From assembly GCA_964460035.1 (NCBI GenBank), contig CAYWPG010000023.1, positions 1-55,780 on the forward strand: a DNA stretch of 55,780 nt, written 5' to 3'. The notes under the pieces are model-generated. The model had not been told where the DNA came from, ran no database searches, and worked only from the letters and a program-made list of their open reading frames with translations. Source of the stretch: CAYWPG01 sp964460035 (GTDB lineage Bacteria > Pseudomonadota > Gammaproteobacteria > Nitrococcales > AK92). The position numbers and the translations under genes are program-made. Below are positions 44,282 through 52,868 of the stretch, in pieces (within the stretch, counting starts at the first letter, position 1; each line of letters opens with the position of its first letter).

Positions 44282-45415
44282 TTAGGGGGCGCACCAGGGG
44301 TCGTTGCGCATGGCTGCGGTTGCGCACAAGGCCTCTTGCGCCAGGCGGGCGTCGGTGACGTAGTACAAGGTGCGCAGGCCAATGTCCTTGCGGCCCAGGT
44401 TGTGGAATATGAGGCCGACCTGGATGTCCTCGGCGCTGAAGCTGCGATGATGAGCTGCAAAATAGCGCGCGGCTCGACCCAGCTCGTCATCGTGCAGCAG
44501 TTCGATGGTGCGGCCCACTCCGATCTGGTAGGCCTGTGTTAGCAGCAGACCGTACAGGCGCTGGCGTTTTTGCGCGGGCAAATGGCCGAATACGGCAAGA
44601 AAGGGCTGTTCCAGGTTGCGATGATTTTGCTCGACCAGGCGTAGAGCACAGTCCACTTGGGCCATGCGGTGCAGGCGATAGCGCTCGGGGATTTCGCAGT
44701 CGTCCAGCACTTCGGGCCTCAGCTGCATGATGCCGCGAGCGGCCTGGGCAGATAGCGCGTGTTTCTGACCGCCGCTCTCGATGATCGTCTTGCCCAGGAA
44801 GGTAGGCATGACACTGTCGGGGAACGTGAAGCGGCCTTGGGCCTTGCGGTGCTGGTATACCGCCCGGAACAGCTCGACCAGGGAAACCGGGCGGTCGGGC
44901 TCTCCTACGCGGATACCGTCCCAGCTGCCCCAGAGCTTGTAATCGTCATGGCTGCCTATCAGCCGGGCAATGGCCTCGTTCATGTCGGCGTTCGGCTGAT
45001 GACAGGCAAGCGCGAACGGATAGCCCAAGCTCGCCTGGCCGCCGGGAACCCAGTAGGCGGCACGTTGCTGCTGCGCGAGGTTCTGACGCGTCAGATTCAG
45101 CCTTTCGATGGTGATCTCGCGGCTGTCCCCATCGTCGATGTAGCCGAGGAATTGGGCGCGGTGGTCGAACAGCAGATGCCGCCTCGATTGGCCGCAATAG
45201 CCTTTACCCAACAACACCCAGCGGCGAATGGTGGCCAAGTTGGCGGCCACGCCTTGGCTTGCCCAGTAAGGCGTTTGGCGCACTATGGTTTGCCAGTTGT
45301 CCGCCGGTTCGGCTGCCGAGACACCGGTCGATACGCACAGCGCGAACAGCCACAGCCCGAGTGCGAGCAGCGGTCTCAGGCGCGAGCGTTGTGGGGTGCG
45401 GGCCGCCATGGACAT
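44282..45415 (-). CDS. Exported transglycosylase SLT-like protein
   Basis: This 377-residue protein has a signal peptide (residues about 1-37, LLALGLWLFALCVSTGVSAAE). There is no lipobox Cys at the cleavage site. A region with six or so Cys residues follows. The segment PTFLGKTIIESGGQKHALSAQAARGIMQLRP (about 200-230) has the Glu-Ser and GxMQL pattern of lytic transglycosylases, with Glu of IIESGG as candidate acid. The surrounding sequence is diverged, so peptidoglycan cleavage is likely but unproven. The ATG at 45415 is chosen because the signal peptide starts there; the frame remains open further upstream. Confidence 0.78.
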   Translation of the reverse strand: MSMAARTPQRSRLRPLLALGLWLFALCVSTGVSAAEPADNWQTIVRQTPYWASQGVAANLATIRRWVLLGKGYCGQSRRHLLFDHRAQFLGYIDDGDSREITIERLNLTRQNLAQQQRAAYWVPGGQASLGYPFALACHQPNADMNEAIARLIGSHDDYKLWGSWDGIRVGEPDRPVSLVELFRAVYQHRKAQGRFTFPDSVMPTFLGKTIIESGGQKHALSAQAARGIMQLRPEVLDDCEIPERYRLHRMAQVDCALRLVEQNHRNLEQPFLAVFGHLPAQKRQRLYGLLLTQAYQIGVGRTIELLHDDELGRAARYFAAHHRSFSAEDIQVGLIFHNLGRKDIGLRTLYYVTDARLAQEALCATAAMRNDPWCAP

Positions 45416-45539
45416 GGGACGGATGATACCGCAGGCGCTGGACTCTGCAGCCCGGACAGTCGTCATTTTTGCGAGAACGCTGCCGCCGCGGGGGGGGGCT
45501 GCGCCGGTGATGGGGCGCTGAGGGCGCTGGCTTGTCCGC

Positions 45540-47561
45540 TCAGGTAGTGGCCAGGTGCGGCATGGGGTCGAGCCGGTATGCCTTGGGCAGGTGCTCGAAA
45601 TCGGCCGCGCGCAGCGGCCGGCTGAAGAAGTAACCCTGGCCGTACGCGCATCCGTTAGCACGCAGGCGGCGCCAGTCGTCCAAGGTTTCTATGCCTTCGG
45701 CGACGACCTTCAACTGCAACGCACTGGCTAAGGCGATTACCGAACGTACGATGGTGGCAGAGCGCTGTGCGGTCCCTATGTCGCGAATGAAGCTCTTGTC
45801 CAGTTTGAGGTAGTCGATGTTCATCTGGGTCAGGTAGCTGAGCGAGGAATAGCCTGTACCAAAGTCATCCAGTGCGATTTGCACACCCAGACCGCGGATG
45901 CCATCCAGCAGCGGCAGTACAGAGTCGGGGTCTACCATGATCACCGTCTCCGTGATCTCCAGCCGCAGCGCGGCGGCGGGCAATCCCGAGTCGTGCAGGG
46001 CTTGCTCTACCAGGCGGGGGAAGTTCCGGTCCGCCAATTGCTGCACCGAGACGTTAACCGAGATGCTGAACTCTCCCTCCCAGGTTCGCTGCCAGAGCGC
46101 GGCTTGGCGGCAAGCTTCGCGCAAGGCCCAGGCACCGATCTCGTTGATCTGCCCCGACTGTTCCGCCAGGGGTATGAAATCCGCTGGCGGAACCGGTCCA
46201 AGCTCGGGATGTCGCCAGCGCAGCAATGCTTCCGCGCCGGTGATGCGGCCGCTGTCAAGGTCGACCAGCGGTTGATAAACCAGCTCCAGCTCATTGTTGG
46301 TCAGCGCGCGGCGCAGGGCGTGTTGCAGCGCGAAGCGGTTGACGGCGCGCGCTTCCATGGCCGGGTTAAAGCGCGTGTAATGACCCGCCGGCGCGGCCTT
46401 GGCGTCGCGCAGCGCAATGTCCGCCTTTTTCATGACGGTTTCTATATCTTTGCCGTGTTCCGGCGCCAGGCTGTAGCCCACGGCACTGGCGATTTCGATT
46501 TGGTTATCTTCCCACTGAACTTCGCGGGCGATTTCGGCTTGAATCCTCTTGATTAGCGCTTGGGCGTGGCCCAGCGCTCGCGGCAGCGTGATCGCAACGG
46601 CGAATTCATCGTTGCCGATACGGGAAACGACAGCGCTAGGCGGCAGCAGCGCTTGCAGCCGTCCGCCGATTTGCGCGAGTACATAGTCGCCGGCCGCGCG
46701 GCCCAAGGTGGCGTTGACCTGAGTGAAATCGCGCAGGTTGATCAGGATGATGGCGACATTCTGCGCATCGCGCAGCGAGTCCAGTTGCCGTTGCGCCCGT
46801 TGGAAGAACTGCCACTGGTTGGGCAAGCCCGTGAGCGCATCGTAGTCCGTCATTGCGATCAGGCGCTGTTGAATCTGCCGGCGCTTATCGCGCTCGGTAT
46901 TCAACTGACGGGACAGTTCGTTGTGCGAGAGTTCCGCCCGCAGCGTCTTGACCCGGTGTTGATGCGTGCGTCGGCCCAGGCGGGCGAGATACCCCCAAAT
47001 GCATAGAGCGGCGATGCCGCCCATCGTGCTAACGTTGACCGGCAGCGACTGCGCTATCAGCATGACCGCGAAGGGGGCGATCATGATCGCCAGCATGGTC
47101 CAGTAGAGGCGGTAGAAGGCGCTCATCGAAGCGAGCAGGATCACCGCGTCGACTAGCACCAGCGAGACCAGGAACAGTTTCATCAGTTCCGGCATGGGCC
47201 AGAGCAAGAACAGCGCACAGCTGCCCCAGGTGCAAGCATCGGCGATGTGTAGCGCGCCGTAGCGGCGCAGCCAGATGCGGGGGGCCGTGTGGCGCGCGTT
47301 GTCGCGCAGATAGGCGCGCGACAATAGCACGGTGCCAGCTTCTACCGCGAGACGGGCGAGCAGCCAGATGCCAAGAAAAGTCAGAGGAACGTATTCCCAC
47401 AGCAGCAGCAGCACTCCCAAGGAGGCTACCAATGCCGCGCTCTGCAAACCCTGCATGGCTTGCACTAGCTGGTCTGTCAGCCGCATGCGGATGGGGTGGC
47501 GCAGCGTATAATCCGCGGTCTGCGTCCTGCCGTAATGAGATTCTCCGTGAATCGTCGGCAT
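45540..47561 (-). CDS. GGDEF/EAL cyclic-di-GMP protein with membrane sensor
   Basis: This 673-residue protein has about six N-terminal membrane helices (residues about 35-195), a short coiled coil, a GGDEF domain (about 230-390) and an EAL domain (about 410-660). The GGDEF motif reads RIGNDEF, so the cyclase site is altered. The EAL domain keeps GAEALLRWRHP, TETVIMVD, DDFGTGYSSLSYL and LKLDKSFIRDI, as in active phosphodiesterases. The likely net action is c-di-GMP breakdown, with the GGDEF part perhaps sensing GTP. The membrane part is not a standard MASE domain I recognise. Confidence 0.92.
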   Translation of the reverse strand: MPTIHGESHYGRTQTADYTLRHPIRMRLTDQLVQAMQGLQSAALVASLGVLLLLWEYVPLTFLGIWLLARLAVEAGTVLLSRAYLRDNARHTAPRIWLRRYGALHIADACTWGSCALFLLWPMPELMKLFLVSLVLVDAVILLASMSAFYRLYWTMLAIMIAPFAVMLIAQSLPVNVSTMGGIAALCIWGYLARLGRRTHQHRVKTLRAELSHNELSRQLNTERDKRRQIQQRLIAMTDYDALTGLPNQWQFFQRAQRQLDSLRDAQNVAIILINLRDFTQVNATLGRAAGDYVLAQIGGRLQALLPPSAVVSRIGNDEFAVAITLPRALGHAQALIKRIQAEIAREVQWEDNQIEIASAVGYSLAPEHGKDIETVMKKADIALRDAKAAPAGHYTRFNPAMEARAVNRFALQHALRRALTNNELELVYQPLVDLDSGRITGAEALLRWRHPELGPVPPADFIPLAEQSGQINEIGAWALREACRQAALWQRTWEGEFSISVNVSVQQLADRNFPRLVEQALHDSGLPAAALRLEITETVIMVDPDSVLPLLDGIRGLGVQIALDDFGTGYSSLSYLTQMNIDYLKLDKSFIRDIGTAQRSATIVRSVIALASALQLKVVAEGIETLDDWRRLRANGCAYGQGYFFSRPLRAADFEHLPKAYRLDPMPHLATT

Positions 47562-47753
47562 GCAGTATTCCCCTGGCTTCTAGCCCTTTTGCAATGGCGC
47601 TCCTTTGCCCGCCGGCACCTTAACCTCCATGAGGAGCCTCGCGCTTTATTATTTATTCATAGCTTGCGCACAGATGGTTGCATATGGCAACCGGAGGGCG
47701 CGCTCTACTAGTAAAAATAGCCGCTTATCGTTCACGGATAGAGACCAATCTGG

Positions 47754-47867
47754 TGCCGGCTTTGGCTTTAAGCCGGCAGAAAGACACCCTTGTCTCGGCT
47801 TTTATATGTGCACCGTCTTAGTCACATATCGCCCACAGAGTAGAAAACATTAGTGCGCAATGCGCAC
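47754..47867. other. Stem-loop and palindrome between oxoamine synthase and GGDEF/EAL genes
   Basis: TGCCGGCTT/AAGCCGGCA (47754-47778) is a perfect 9-bp stem. AGACA/TGTCT follows, ahead of TTTTAT. GTGCGCA-A-TGCGCAC (47853-47867) is a perfect palindrome. They may end the upstream transcript or bind a regulator of the GGDEF/EAL gene. The rest of 47562-48097 has no gene I recognise. Confidence 0.45.
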
Positions 47868-48097
47868 CAAGCATCTCACCGAGCTGCTTACCCATTGGAG
47901 TGGGTGCGAATCGGCTCCGTGACGGTGGTACGTTGAGCTTCAAATAAGTCGTGAGTGGGTATCGCATGCCTCATGCCAGCGTGCCGCTGGCATGGGGCAC
48001 AACGCATTGGGGACGGACGAACAGGCGCGGGCAGCAGTCATAAGGTTCGCAGCGTGCCCAGCAACCGGTTGCCTCAAGTGCGTTTTGCGATAGTCCG

Positions 48098-49372
48098 TCA
48101 GGCGGCGCCGGCTCCTGCCGCTCGGACCTTGGGCTCGACCTGCTCGGATGAGATCGCCGGCTGGAGACCGCCGCTGATGATCCCGAAGGCGCGGCCGAGC
48201 TTCTCCAGCACTTCGAGGACGTGCTCCAGATCCTCGCTGGTGTGCAGAGCCGTATAGCTGGTGCGGATCAGCGCTTGACCGGCCGGAACGGCGGGCGGGG
48301 CGACCGGAGTAGCGAAAACGCCGTGTTCGTACAGCTTTTGCGCGAAGAGATAGGCGGTGTGAGCATCCCCTATCAATAGCGGGATGATGGGCGTTTTGCT
48401 GCCCAAAGTGTTGAAGCCCAATCGCTGGAGCTCGTAAGACATGGTTTCGGTATTGCTCCAGAGATTGGCCAAATGATCGGGCTCTTCTTGAACGATCCGC
48501 AGGCACTCCAGCGCCGCGGCGATGCCCGCCGGCGGTATGGCGGCGCTGAAGACGAACGGCCGCGCTTTGTGCTTGATGTAGTTGATTACGTCGGCATCGC
48601 CTGCCAGGGCGCCGCCCGTCGAGGCGAAAGATTTGGAGAAGGTGGTCATGACCAGATCCGCCGCTCCTGGCGTGCCGAAGTGCCACTCGGTGCCTCGACC
48701 TTGCGGTCCCAGCACACCGAGCGCATGAGCGTCGTCCACGTAGACGCGGCAGTCGTACTTGCGGGCAAGCTCGGTGATCGCAGGCAGGTTGAGGATCTCG
48801 CCGGACATGGAAAACACGCCGTCAGCGACGATCAGCGCCCCTTCGTATTTGTCGCGGGTGCTCTGAAGCAGCCGCTCCAGGTCGCTGAGGTCACCGTGGC
48901 GATACTTTATCACCGAGCCCAGCGACAAACGCATTCCCTCGTAGATCGAGGCATGATTTTCGCGATCGCAATAGATAACGTCTTTGCGCCCGGAAAGACA
49001 GGAAAGCGCACCGAGATTGGTCAGGAATCCGGTGGCGAAAACAAGGGCGGCTTCTTTTCCCAGAAATTGGGCGAATTCGGCTTCGAACTCTTCGTGAAGC
49101 GCTAGATTTCCATTCAGCAATCGGGAGCCGGTGCAACTGGTGCCATAACGATCGATGGCACGCTTAGCGGCCGCTATGACCCGAGGATGATGCGTCAGGC
49201 CCAAATAGTTGTTCGAGCCGATCATGACTCGCCGCTGGCCATGGCTGACTACAGTGCCGCCGGAGGTGGCCTCGATAGGGCGGAAGAAGGTATAGAGCCC
49301 TAACTCGCGCGTGCGTTTCTCTTCGTCCCAGGCTAGGCACTTGCTGAATATGTCCGTCCTTTTGGTTGTCAT
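48098..49372 (-). CDS. Alpha-oxoamine synthase family PLP enzyme
   Basis: This 424-residue enzyme belongs to the family of BioF, KBL, ALAS and serine palmitoyltransferase, which condense an amino acid with an acyl-CoA and release CO2. PLP residues are His140 (DRENHASI), Asp214 and His216 (YVDDAHALG) and Lys247 (TTFSKSF). IGSNNYLGLTHHPRV and YGTSCTGSRLLNGN are family motifs. The N-terminal WDEEKRTRELGLYTFFRPIE resembles the serine palmitoyltransferase/sulfonolipid-type group more than BioF. No bio, sphingolipid or acyl-carrier genes adjoin, so the product is unknown. The start at 49372 has a weak GAAGAA ahead; an AT-rich promoter region lies at 49395-49450. Confidence 0.9.
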   Translation of the reverse strand: MTTKRTDIFSKCLAWDEEKRTRELGLYTFFRPIEATSGGTVVSHGQRRVMIGSNNYLGLTHHPRVIAAAKRAIDRYGTSCTGSRLLNGNLALHEEFEAEFAQFLGKEAALVFATGFLTNLGALSCLSGRKDVIYCDRENHASIYEGMRLSLGSVIKYRHGDLSDLERLLQSTRDKYEGALIVADGVFSMSGEILNLPAITELARKYDCRVYVDDAHALGVLGPQGRGTEWHFGTPGAADLVMTTFSKSFASTGGALAGDADVINYIKHKARPFVFSAAIPPAGIAAALECLRIVQEEPDHLANLWSNTETMSYELQRLGFNTLGSKTPIIPLLIGDAHTAYLFAQKLYEHGVFATPVAPPAVPAGQALIRTSYTALHTSEDLEHVLEVLEKLGRAFGIISGGLQPAISSEQVEPKVRAAGAGAA

Positions 49373-49836
49373 TCTTCTTGTCCCTGTCTTTGGCTTGGCA
49401 AGCTGTCGAAATGTGACGAATTTTATCGAATTGAATTTTAGCAATTTTTGACATGCGAAGAAGCAATCTGCCGCTTTGATACGTGGTCCGTTTGACCTAT
49501 TGACAGTGTGCTTTTCGCTACCCGTTGCGGGCTTGGTCCGGCGATGACAGTTGCCGTTTGGTGGACCGTTGATACACGCGGCCTGGCCCTTATCCGCCGG
49601 CTGAGCCTGAGTGAGCGTTATTGCCTGCGCCCGCCGTGACGAGGCTTCGCCGCGGTCAGGAATGCCTGGGCCGGCCCTGTCAGCCCGTAGCGCGGTAGAG
49701 GCGCGGGTGGCGCGTGGGGAGGACACGCGGTTGTACTTGGCTTGCCAGACTCCAGATTGGTAGGGCTCGTTCACGCATTTTGCGTGTGCTTACGAGGCCA
49801 GCCCTGGCTCCATACCTCGCCACTCGGAGAGAGCTC
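49373..49836. promoter_or_regulatory. Divergent gap between oxoamine synthase and frmA
   Basis: AT-rich DNA at 49395-49450 probably holds the promoter of the leftward gene. CACGCA-TTT-TGCGTG (49772-49786) is a perfect palindrome 51 bp before frmA, a candidate operator. No frmR gene is present. Confidence 0.45.
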
Positions 49837-50946
49837 ATGAAATCGCGTGCTGCTGTCGCTTGGGAAGCGGGAAAACCGCTGAGCATTGAAACGGTCGACG
49901 TCGAGGGTCCGAAAGCGGGCGAGGTGCTGTTGCGCATGGTGGCTACGGGCGTCTGCCACACCGATGCCTACACGCTCTCCGGCGCTGATCCGGAGGGGTT
50001 GTTCCCGGCGATTCTCGGCCACGAAGGCGGCGCGGTGGTGGAGGAGGTAGGCGCCGGGGTGACCAGCGTAAAGCCTGGTGACCACGTGATTCCGCTGTAC
50101 ACGCCGGAATGCGGAAAGTGCAAGTTCTGCCTCTCGGGCAAGACCAACCTCTGCCAAGCCATCCGCGTGACGCAGGGGAAGGGGCTGATGCCGGACGGTA
50201 CCAGCCGTTTTTCGCTGAACGGCAGGATGATCCACCACTACATGGGTACGTCGACATTCTCTGAGTACACCGTGCTGCCGGAGATCGCCGTGGCCAAAAT
50301 CTCCCCGCAAGCGCCTCTGGACAAGGCCTGCCTGCTTGGATGCGGCGTCACGACAGGCATAGGCGCCGTGCTGAACACCGCGAAGGTGGAGCCCGGCGCG
50401 ACGGTGGCGGTGTTCGGGCTGGGCGGGATAGGACTGAGCGTGATCCAGGGCGCGGTGCTGGCCCAGGCCGGCAGGATCATTGGCATAGACATCAACCCCG
50501 CGAAGTTCGAAATGGCCCGCCAGCTCGGCGCGACCGATTGCATCAATCCCAAGGATTATGACCGCCCGCTGCAGGAGGTCATCGTCGATATGACCGACGG
50601 CGGCGTGGACTACTCGTTCGAGTGCGTGGGCAACGTTCAGCTGATGCGCACGGCGCTGGAGTGCTGCCATAAGGGGTGGGGCGAGTCGGTGATTATCGGC
50701 GTGGCTGGGGCGGGCGAGGAGATTTGCACACGGCCGTTTCAGCTGGTGACGGGGCGTGTGTGGCGGGGCAGCGCCTTCGGCGGCGTTAAGGGGCGCAGCG
50801 AGCTGCCGGGTTATGTGGAGCGCTATCTGCGCGGGGAGATCAAGGTAGACGAGCTGGTTACGGAAGTATTGCCGCTGGAGCGGATCAACGATGCGTTCGA
50901 GCACATGCGGCAGGGCAAGACCCTGCGCTCCGTGATCCGCTTCTGA
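49837..50946 (+). CDS. frmA: S-(hydroxymethyl)glutathione dehydrogenase (class III ADH)
   Basis: FrmA oxidises S-hydroxymethylglutathione, the adduct of formaldehyde and glutathione, to S-formylglutathione with NAD+. At 369 residues it has the family length. Catalytic zinc residues lie in TGVCHTDAYTLSG and GHEGGAVVEEVG. Structural zinc is held by CGKCKFCLSGKTNLC. The NAD fold shows VAVFGLGGIGLSVIQGA. ATG at 49837 follows GGAGAGAG. fghA follows after 26 bp, completing the pathway. Confidence 0.97.
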   Translation: MKSRAAVAWEAGKPLSIETVDVEGPKAGEVLLRMVATGVCHTDAYTLSGADPEGLFPAILGHEGGAVVEEVGAGVTSVKPGDHVIPLYTPECGKCKFCLSGKTNLCQAIRVTQGKGLMPDGTSRFSLNGRMIHHYMGTSTFSEYTVLPEIAVAKISPQAPLDKACLLGCGVTTGIGAVLNTAKVEPGATVAVFGLGGIGLSVIQGAVLAQAGRIIGIDINPAKFEMARQLGATDCINPKDYDRPLQEVIVDMTDGGVDYSFECVGNVQLMRTALECCHKGWGESVIIGVAGAGEEICTRPFQLVTGRVWRGSAFGGVKGRSELPGYVERYLRGEIKVDELVTEVLPLERINDAFEHMRQGKTLRSVIRF

Positions 50947-50972
50947 GCTTCATGCCCTTGAGGAGACTGCCG

Positions 50973-51827
50973 ATGAGCGAACAGACGCCGAACTTGGTCG
51001 AGGAACACCGCTGCTTCGACGGCTGGCAACGGCGCTACAGTCATCGTTCGGCTGTATTGGGCTGCGCAATGGACTTCTCGATTTATTGGCCGCCACAGGC
51101 CGAGCGCGGCCCGGTTCCGGTGGTGTACTGGCTGTCAGGGCTGACCTGCACCGATCAGAACTTCGTGCAGAAAGCCGGGGCGCAGCGCTACGCCGCGGAG
51201 CAGGGGCTGGCGGTAGTCTGTCCGGATACCAGCCCGCGCGGTCTGGATCTTCCCGGGGAGCACGACAGCTACGATTTGGGCAGCGGTGCCGGCTTCTACG
51301 TCAATGCGACACAAGAGCCATGGAGCGCTCATTATCGAATGTACGACTATGTGGTCGATGAGCTGCCGGCGCTGATCGAGGGCGGCGAGTTTCCCATCGC
51401 GGCCGAGCGGCGCGGCATTTGCGGGCACTCCATGGGCGGGCATGGCGCCTTGATGATCGCGCTGCGCAACCCGGGGCGCTACCGGTCGGTATCGGCGTTT
51501 GCGCCCATAGTCGCGCCAACGCAGGTGCCGTGGGGGCAGAAGGCCTTCGTCGCTTACCTGGGCAACGATAGAGAGGCATGGAAGGCGTACGACACCTGCG
51601 AGCTGATCGCCCGGGCGACCGAACGCTTGCCTTTGCTGATCGATCAGGGCGAAGCGGATGAGTTCTTGCAGGAGCAGCTCAGGCCGGAGCTGCTGGAACA
51701 GGCCTGCGCCAGGCATGGTCATCCGTTGCAGCTGCGGCGGCGTCCGGGGTACGACCACAGCTATTTCTTCATTGCCAGCTTCATCGAGGACCATCTGCGG
51801 CATCATGCCGAATCCTTGAACGGTTGA
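50973..51827 (+). CDS. fghA: S-formylglutathione hydrolase
   Basis: FghA hydrolyses S-formylglutathione to formate and glutathione, the second step after FrmA. The alpha/beta hydrolase has 284 residues with nucleophile Ser in GHSMGGHGALM and a final His in GYDHSYFFI. VYWLSGLTCTDQNFVQKAGAQ is typical of the family. The start at 50973 is chosen since GAGGAG lies just ahead; ATG at 50952 is in frame but would overlap that site. Operon with frmA. Confidence 0.96.
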   Translation: MSEQTPNLVEEHRCFDGWQRRYSHRSAVLGCAMDFSIYWPPQAERGPVPVVYWLSGLTCTDQNFVQKAGAQRYAAEQGLAVVCPDTSPRGLDLPGEHDSYDLGSGAGFYVNATQEPWSAHYRMYDYVVDELPALIEGGEFPIAAERRGICGHSMGGHGALMIALRNPGRYRSVSAFAPIVAPTQVPWGQKAFVAYLGNDREAWKAYDTCELIARATERLPLLIDQGEADEFLQEQLRPELLEQACARHGHPLQLRRRPGYDHSYFFIASFIEDHLRHHAESLNG

Positions 51828-52159
51828 GCGTCGCCGAAACCGTCAGGGCGCGACGCGGCCTTGTCTGTGCGGCTTCCCCAGACCCTGCAAAAACAAAGCC
51901 TTGGGAGAAGTGGCCGCGGCGGACCTTGGCGGTCGAAGCCCCTCCATTCCAGGCATCGGGGGTGCATGCCTGCCGCGCGCCTGCCTTCTTCCACCGTCTT
52001 GGCGCAGCACGGCCGGCGGTTATCGCGAACAGCGCGCACCTTGCTTGCACGCCACGCGGCCCAATCCAAAAGGCAAAAGCTGCGTCCGGCGCATTCGCCG
52101 CGCGCGACGCCAAGCATGTTCAAAATCGATCGCGGACGAAAACATAGAGGAGTGACAGG
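51828..52159. other. Non-coding gap before the pagL-like gene
   Basis: Overlapping frames on both strands show no recognisable protein. No clear terminator for fghA is seen. Confidence 0.45.
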
Positions 52160-52732
52160 ATGTCAGGACGACGCTGTCGAAGTGCAGAGTGGGCGAAAGA
52201 AGGGGTTGTTCGGAGCCGGGTATTGCTGGTCGCCTTGACGCTCGTTTCGCTACTTGCACCGGCCTTGGCAGGCGCTGCTAACATCGGTGTGCGTGCCGGC
52301 AGCAGTTTAACGGGGCGCGATACCTATACCAACCGAGAGCTGTTTCTCAGCACCGGTTTGCCCTGGACATGGGGGGACGCCACTAGCGACGGCTGGCATG
52401 CCGCTACGGACATCGAGTTAGCCGTCGGCGAAGTGCGCGATGACGATAACGAACTCACTAACGCCGGCCTCATGCTTAACCTTGCGGCACGCAAAGGCGC
52501 ATCTCCCTTCAGCCTGCGCATCGGGGCTGGGCCGACCTACATCTCCGAAAAGGAGCTGGCGGGCCGGCGTTTCGGCGGCCCGTTGCAGTTCAGCACTTAT
52601 ATTGGCTTGTACCTGGATCTGGGGCGCCGTTTCACCTTGGGATACCGACTACAGCACACGTCCAACGGCGGCATTTACGATGTGAACCAAGGCATGGATC
52701 TGCAGGTGGTGGAGTTGCGGCTGCGCTTTTAG
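52160..52732 (+). CDS. PagL-like acyloxyacyl hydrolase (lipid A 3-O-deacylase)
   Basis: This 190-residue outer-membrane beta-barrel has a signal peptide (about 1-40, LLVALTLVSLLAPALAGAA) and ends in Phe, as barrel proteins do. The catalytic pair His166 and Ser168 lies in YRLQHTSNGG. The third residue, Glu140 in Pseudomonas PagL, is Asp180 here (NQGMD). PagL removes the 3-O acyl chain from lipid A, which dampens host recognition and changes membrane packing. The extended N-terminus (before VRSRVLL) may be too long; ATG at 52160 follows GGAG. Confidence 0.85.
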   Translation: MSGRRCRSAEWAKEGVVRSRVLLVALTLVSLLAPALAGAANIGVRAGSSLTGRDTYTNRELFLSTGLPWTWGDATSDGWHAATDIELAVGEVRDDDNELTNAGLMLNLAARKGASPFSLRIGAGPTYISEKELAGRRFGGPLQFSTYIGLYLDLGRRFTLGYRLQHTSNGGIYDVNQGMDLQVVELRLRF

Positions 52733-52868
52733 CGCTGCAATGGCCAACGCCTGAGGAACCGGCTGGAGAGCCCGTTCCCGTGGATGGCGTTCCGGCATGG
52801 GCGCGTGGTGCGCAAGCTGCGAGCGCACGGCAAGGTGATAGGGTTATCGCTCGCGCGGGTATGCCGGC

